15,135 bases of DNA from Clostridiales bacterium (GTDB lineage: Bacteria; Bacillota; Clostridia; Christensenellales; Aristaeellaceae), in the NCBI GenBank assembly GCA_004557125.1, contig SFET01000049.1:1-15135 (forward strand). The letters are read 5' to 3'. The notes under the pieces are model-generated. The model was not told the DNA's origin and did not search any database. It saw only the letters and a list, made by a program, of their open reading frames with translations. Made by a program: the position numbers and the translations under genes. Shown here in pieces: positions 14,232-15,135 of the stretch; position 1 is the stretch's first letter, and every line of letters starts with the position of its first letter.

Positions 14232-14367
14232 GTTGCTCCTGCTAGAGCTCCAAGATGATTCGTTCTTCAGACGCCGTTTCACTCATCGATCCACGCAAAA
14301 CTGCCTATCCGCCAGTTTGCCCAATCCTTCATCCGAACGCCCAACCGCACGTCTCCATCAATTTCTG
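14232..14367. other. Intergenic divide between divergent gene sets
   Basis: Between the nested palindrome and the plus-strand small genes I see no reading frame with homology and no convincing promoter in either direction. Promoters for both gene sets should lie here or in the palindrome region, but none can be pinpointed. Confidence 0.4.
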
Positions 14368-14544
14368 ATGAAGCACATCCCATTGGAGAAACAGAGCAAG
14401 CGTGCTCAGAAAGAGCATCATGACAAACAGCGCGGTTCATGGAATGGCGTGGTTCCCGTTACGCGGGTGATACCGAACAAGAGGGCTTATGACCGAAATA
14501 GGGCTAAACAGGCAGATCGAAGCATCCGAGCAGCAGAGGGTTGA
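14368..14544 (+). CDS. 58-aa small mobile-element protein (basic, uncharacterised)
   Basis: Reads MKHIPLEKQSKRAQKEH followed by RGSWNGV and VTRVIPNKRAYDRNRAK. It is strongly basic and resembles a small protein family frequent in prophages and integrative elements of Clostridia, with no known function. There is no good ribosome binding site before ATG 14368, so the start is uncertain. Its first codons contain copy A of the 28-nt inverted repeat whose partner is a truncated copy at 11807. It overlaps the next gene by 56 nt in a different frame. Confidence 0.6.
   Translation: MKHIPLEKQSKRAQKEHHDKQRGSWNGVVPVTRVIPNKRAYDRNRAKQADRSIRAAEG
14381..14408 (+). repeat. 28-nt perfect inverted repeat, copy A (partner 11807-11834)
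   Basis: Identical over 28 nt to the reverse complement of 11807-11834. It encodes the LEKQSKRAQ part of the 58-aa protein. The match decays quickly on both sides, which suggests two related genes of a family rather than a very recent exact duplication. Confidence 0.85.
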
Positions 14545-14851
14545 CTTGCTACCGCCGCAGCCGAAACGACGGACGGGACGTGCGTACAGACGCATGATGA
14601 ACGAGCGGAAATACAAGCATCTCTTCGGAATCGTCACGCATGGATATCGGCCGCATGCTGGTTATGTTGATTGGTCATATTTTGATGGCAAGTGGATGCC
14701 CACAGGAAAATACATAAAGTACCCTAAGAACAGCAACTGCCAAAACTGGTGCAAAAAGGCATCAAGCGCAAGGGTGCGCAAGTATATGGATCTCCCGCAT
14801 AAGGGAAACAGCTATCGACGAGTTTTCGATTACTGGTGGACGCTTTACTGA
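14489..14851 (+). CDS. 120-aa prophage-type hypothetical protein
   Basis: Basic protein with a conserved-looking core RRTGRAYRRMMNERK, HGYRPHAGYVDW, GKYIKYPKNSNCQNWCKK and a C-terminal KGNSYRRVFDYWWTLY. I recall similar proteins from Firmicutes prophages and conjugative elements, always as hypothetical. Its arginine, lysine and aromatic content suggests nucleic-acid binding, but this is only inference. The start at 14489 has AGAGGG about 5 nt upstream; starts further in (14595 or 14598) are possible. It begins inside the 58-aa gene and ends 11 nt before the AbrB-like gene, so the three plus-strand genes probably form one transcript. Confidence 0.7.
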   Translation: MTEIGLNRQIEASEQQRVDLLPPQPKRRTGRAYRRMMNERKYKHLFGIVTHGYRPHAGYVDWSYFDGKWMPTGKYIKYPKNSNCQNWCKKASSARVRKYMDLPHKGNSYRRVFDYWWTLY

Positions 14852-14862
14852 ATGGAGGTATT

Positions 14863-15051
14863 ATGGAGATTGTCGGAAACGCCGTAATCCAGAAGGACGG
14901 CACTCTGATCCTGCCGCAAGAGGTCATCCAGCGGTTGGAACTCAAATTCGGTGATGAACTCTTTTTCGTCGCAAAAGGCGGAGAGATTGCAATAAGCAAA
15001 CTGCCGGACGCAATGAAGCGAACGGTTGATTACTATCTGGCATTATCTTGA
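14863..15051 (+). CDS. AbrB/MazE-like (SpoVT-AbrB domain) DNA-binding protein
   Basis: 62-aa protein. Residues 5-46 follow the swapped-hairpin AbrB pattern: VIQKDGTLILPQEVIQRLELKFGD, then a strand pair ending GGEIAISK. ATG 14863 is preferred because GGAGG precedes it by 4 nt; an in-frame GTG at 14836 overlaps the upstream gene. Family members act as transcriptional regulators or as the antitoxin (MazE) half of toxin-antitoxin pairs. No toxin gene follows within the window, only 84 nt and a terminator. It is therefore more likely a lone regulator of the mobile element, although a toxin lost through rearrangement cannot be excluded. Confidence 0.85.
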   Translation: MEIVGNAVIQKDGTLILPQEVIQRLELKFGDELFFVAKGGEIAISKLPDAMKRTVDYYLALS

Positions 15052-15070
15052 ATCATAGGCATCCTCCTGT

Positions 15071-15102
15071 AAAAAACCGCCTGCCGGGAAACCGACAGGC
15101 GG
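15071..15102 (-). terminator. Strong intrinsic terminator for a gene beyond the right edge
   Basis: On the minus strand CCGCCTGTCGG pairs with CCGGCAGGCGG (11 bp, one G-U wobble) around a TTTC loop, followed by six T (15071-15076). The gene it serves is not in the window. On the plus strand the same stem has a GAAA loop and one mismatch and is followed by a small GGCA-TAC-TGCC stem and TTTT (15101-15115), so it may also end transcripts of the AbrB-like gene. Confidence 0.85.
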
Positions 15103-15135
15103 CATACTGCCTTTTATACTTCCATCATCTATAGG

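Noticed and set aside
14106..14282. Longer minus-strand start for the 53-aa protein (112 codons from 14282)
   Set aside because: It would translate straight through the nested palindrome and has no ribosome binding site, whereas ATG 14105 has AGAGAGG upstream.
11992..15049. Short repeat TGGCATTATCTT at 11992 and 15038, with a variant at 12485, as possible element boundaries
   Set aside because: Twelve-nt matches are expected by chance several times in a window this size, and two copies are simply codons for Ala-Leu-Ser. Kept only as a note because two of them sit at the HsdR slice ends.
1..15135. CRISPR array or complete defence system
   Set aside because: No regularly spaced direct repeats are present. 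The only defence-related gene is the HsdR fragment, which lacks its catalytic domains and partners.

Overview
The window looks like a chromosomal segment of a Clostridia-type Firmicute, probably a gut anaerobe. The evidence is GGAGG-type ribosome binding sites, a ribose-type sugar ABC transporter with a LacI regulator, and a DUF2800 prophage module typical of Clostridia. No rRNA or other strong taxonomic marker is present, so genus-level placement is not possible.

Positions 303 to about 11290 (minus strand) appear to be a single sugar-uptake and catabolism operon. A near-consensus promoter (TTGACA-17-TAGAAT, 11254-11282) carries a perfect 17-nt palindrome that overlaps the -35 box and fills most of the spacer; it probably binds the LacI-family regulator encoded first (10169-11215). 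Next come a secreted sugar-binding protein (9132-10094), a twin-domain ATPase (7453-8946), two permeases (6140-7435 and 5165-6133), a zinc alcohol/polyol dehydrogenase (4055-5137), a phosphomannose-isomerase-like cupin (2821-4011), a DUF4432 mutarotase-like protein (1763-2809) and a second, paralogous cupin (470-1690). A strong intrinsic terminator at 303-334 ends the unit. The enzyme set (mutarotase-like, dehydrogenase, two isomerase-like cupins, no kinase or aldolase) does not match a textbook ribose, xylose or galactose pathway, so the substrate is unknown. Hairpins after lacI and after the binding-protein gene suggest that relative expression is tuned within the operon.

Positions 1-302 are AT-richer and hold only a weak IS5-like transposase start running off the left edge. 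Positions 11283-11990 hold no confident gene. They carry a broken copy of a small mobile-element gene (inverted relative to an intact copy at 14368) and a bidirectional terminator.

Positions 11991-15135 are accessory DNA: an internal slice of a type I restriction subunit (HsdR) truncated at both ends; a minus-strand prophage-type module (53-aa protein, 110-aa protein, DUF2800 Cas4/RecB-like protein) ending abruptly against that slice; an 84-nt nested palindrome in the module leader; and three plus-strand genes (58-aa small protein, 120-aa phage-type protein, AbrB/MazE-like protein). This part reads as a mosaic of decayed prophage or integrative-element pieces beside a well-kept metabolic operon.
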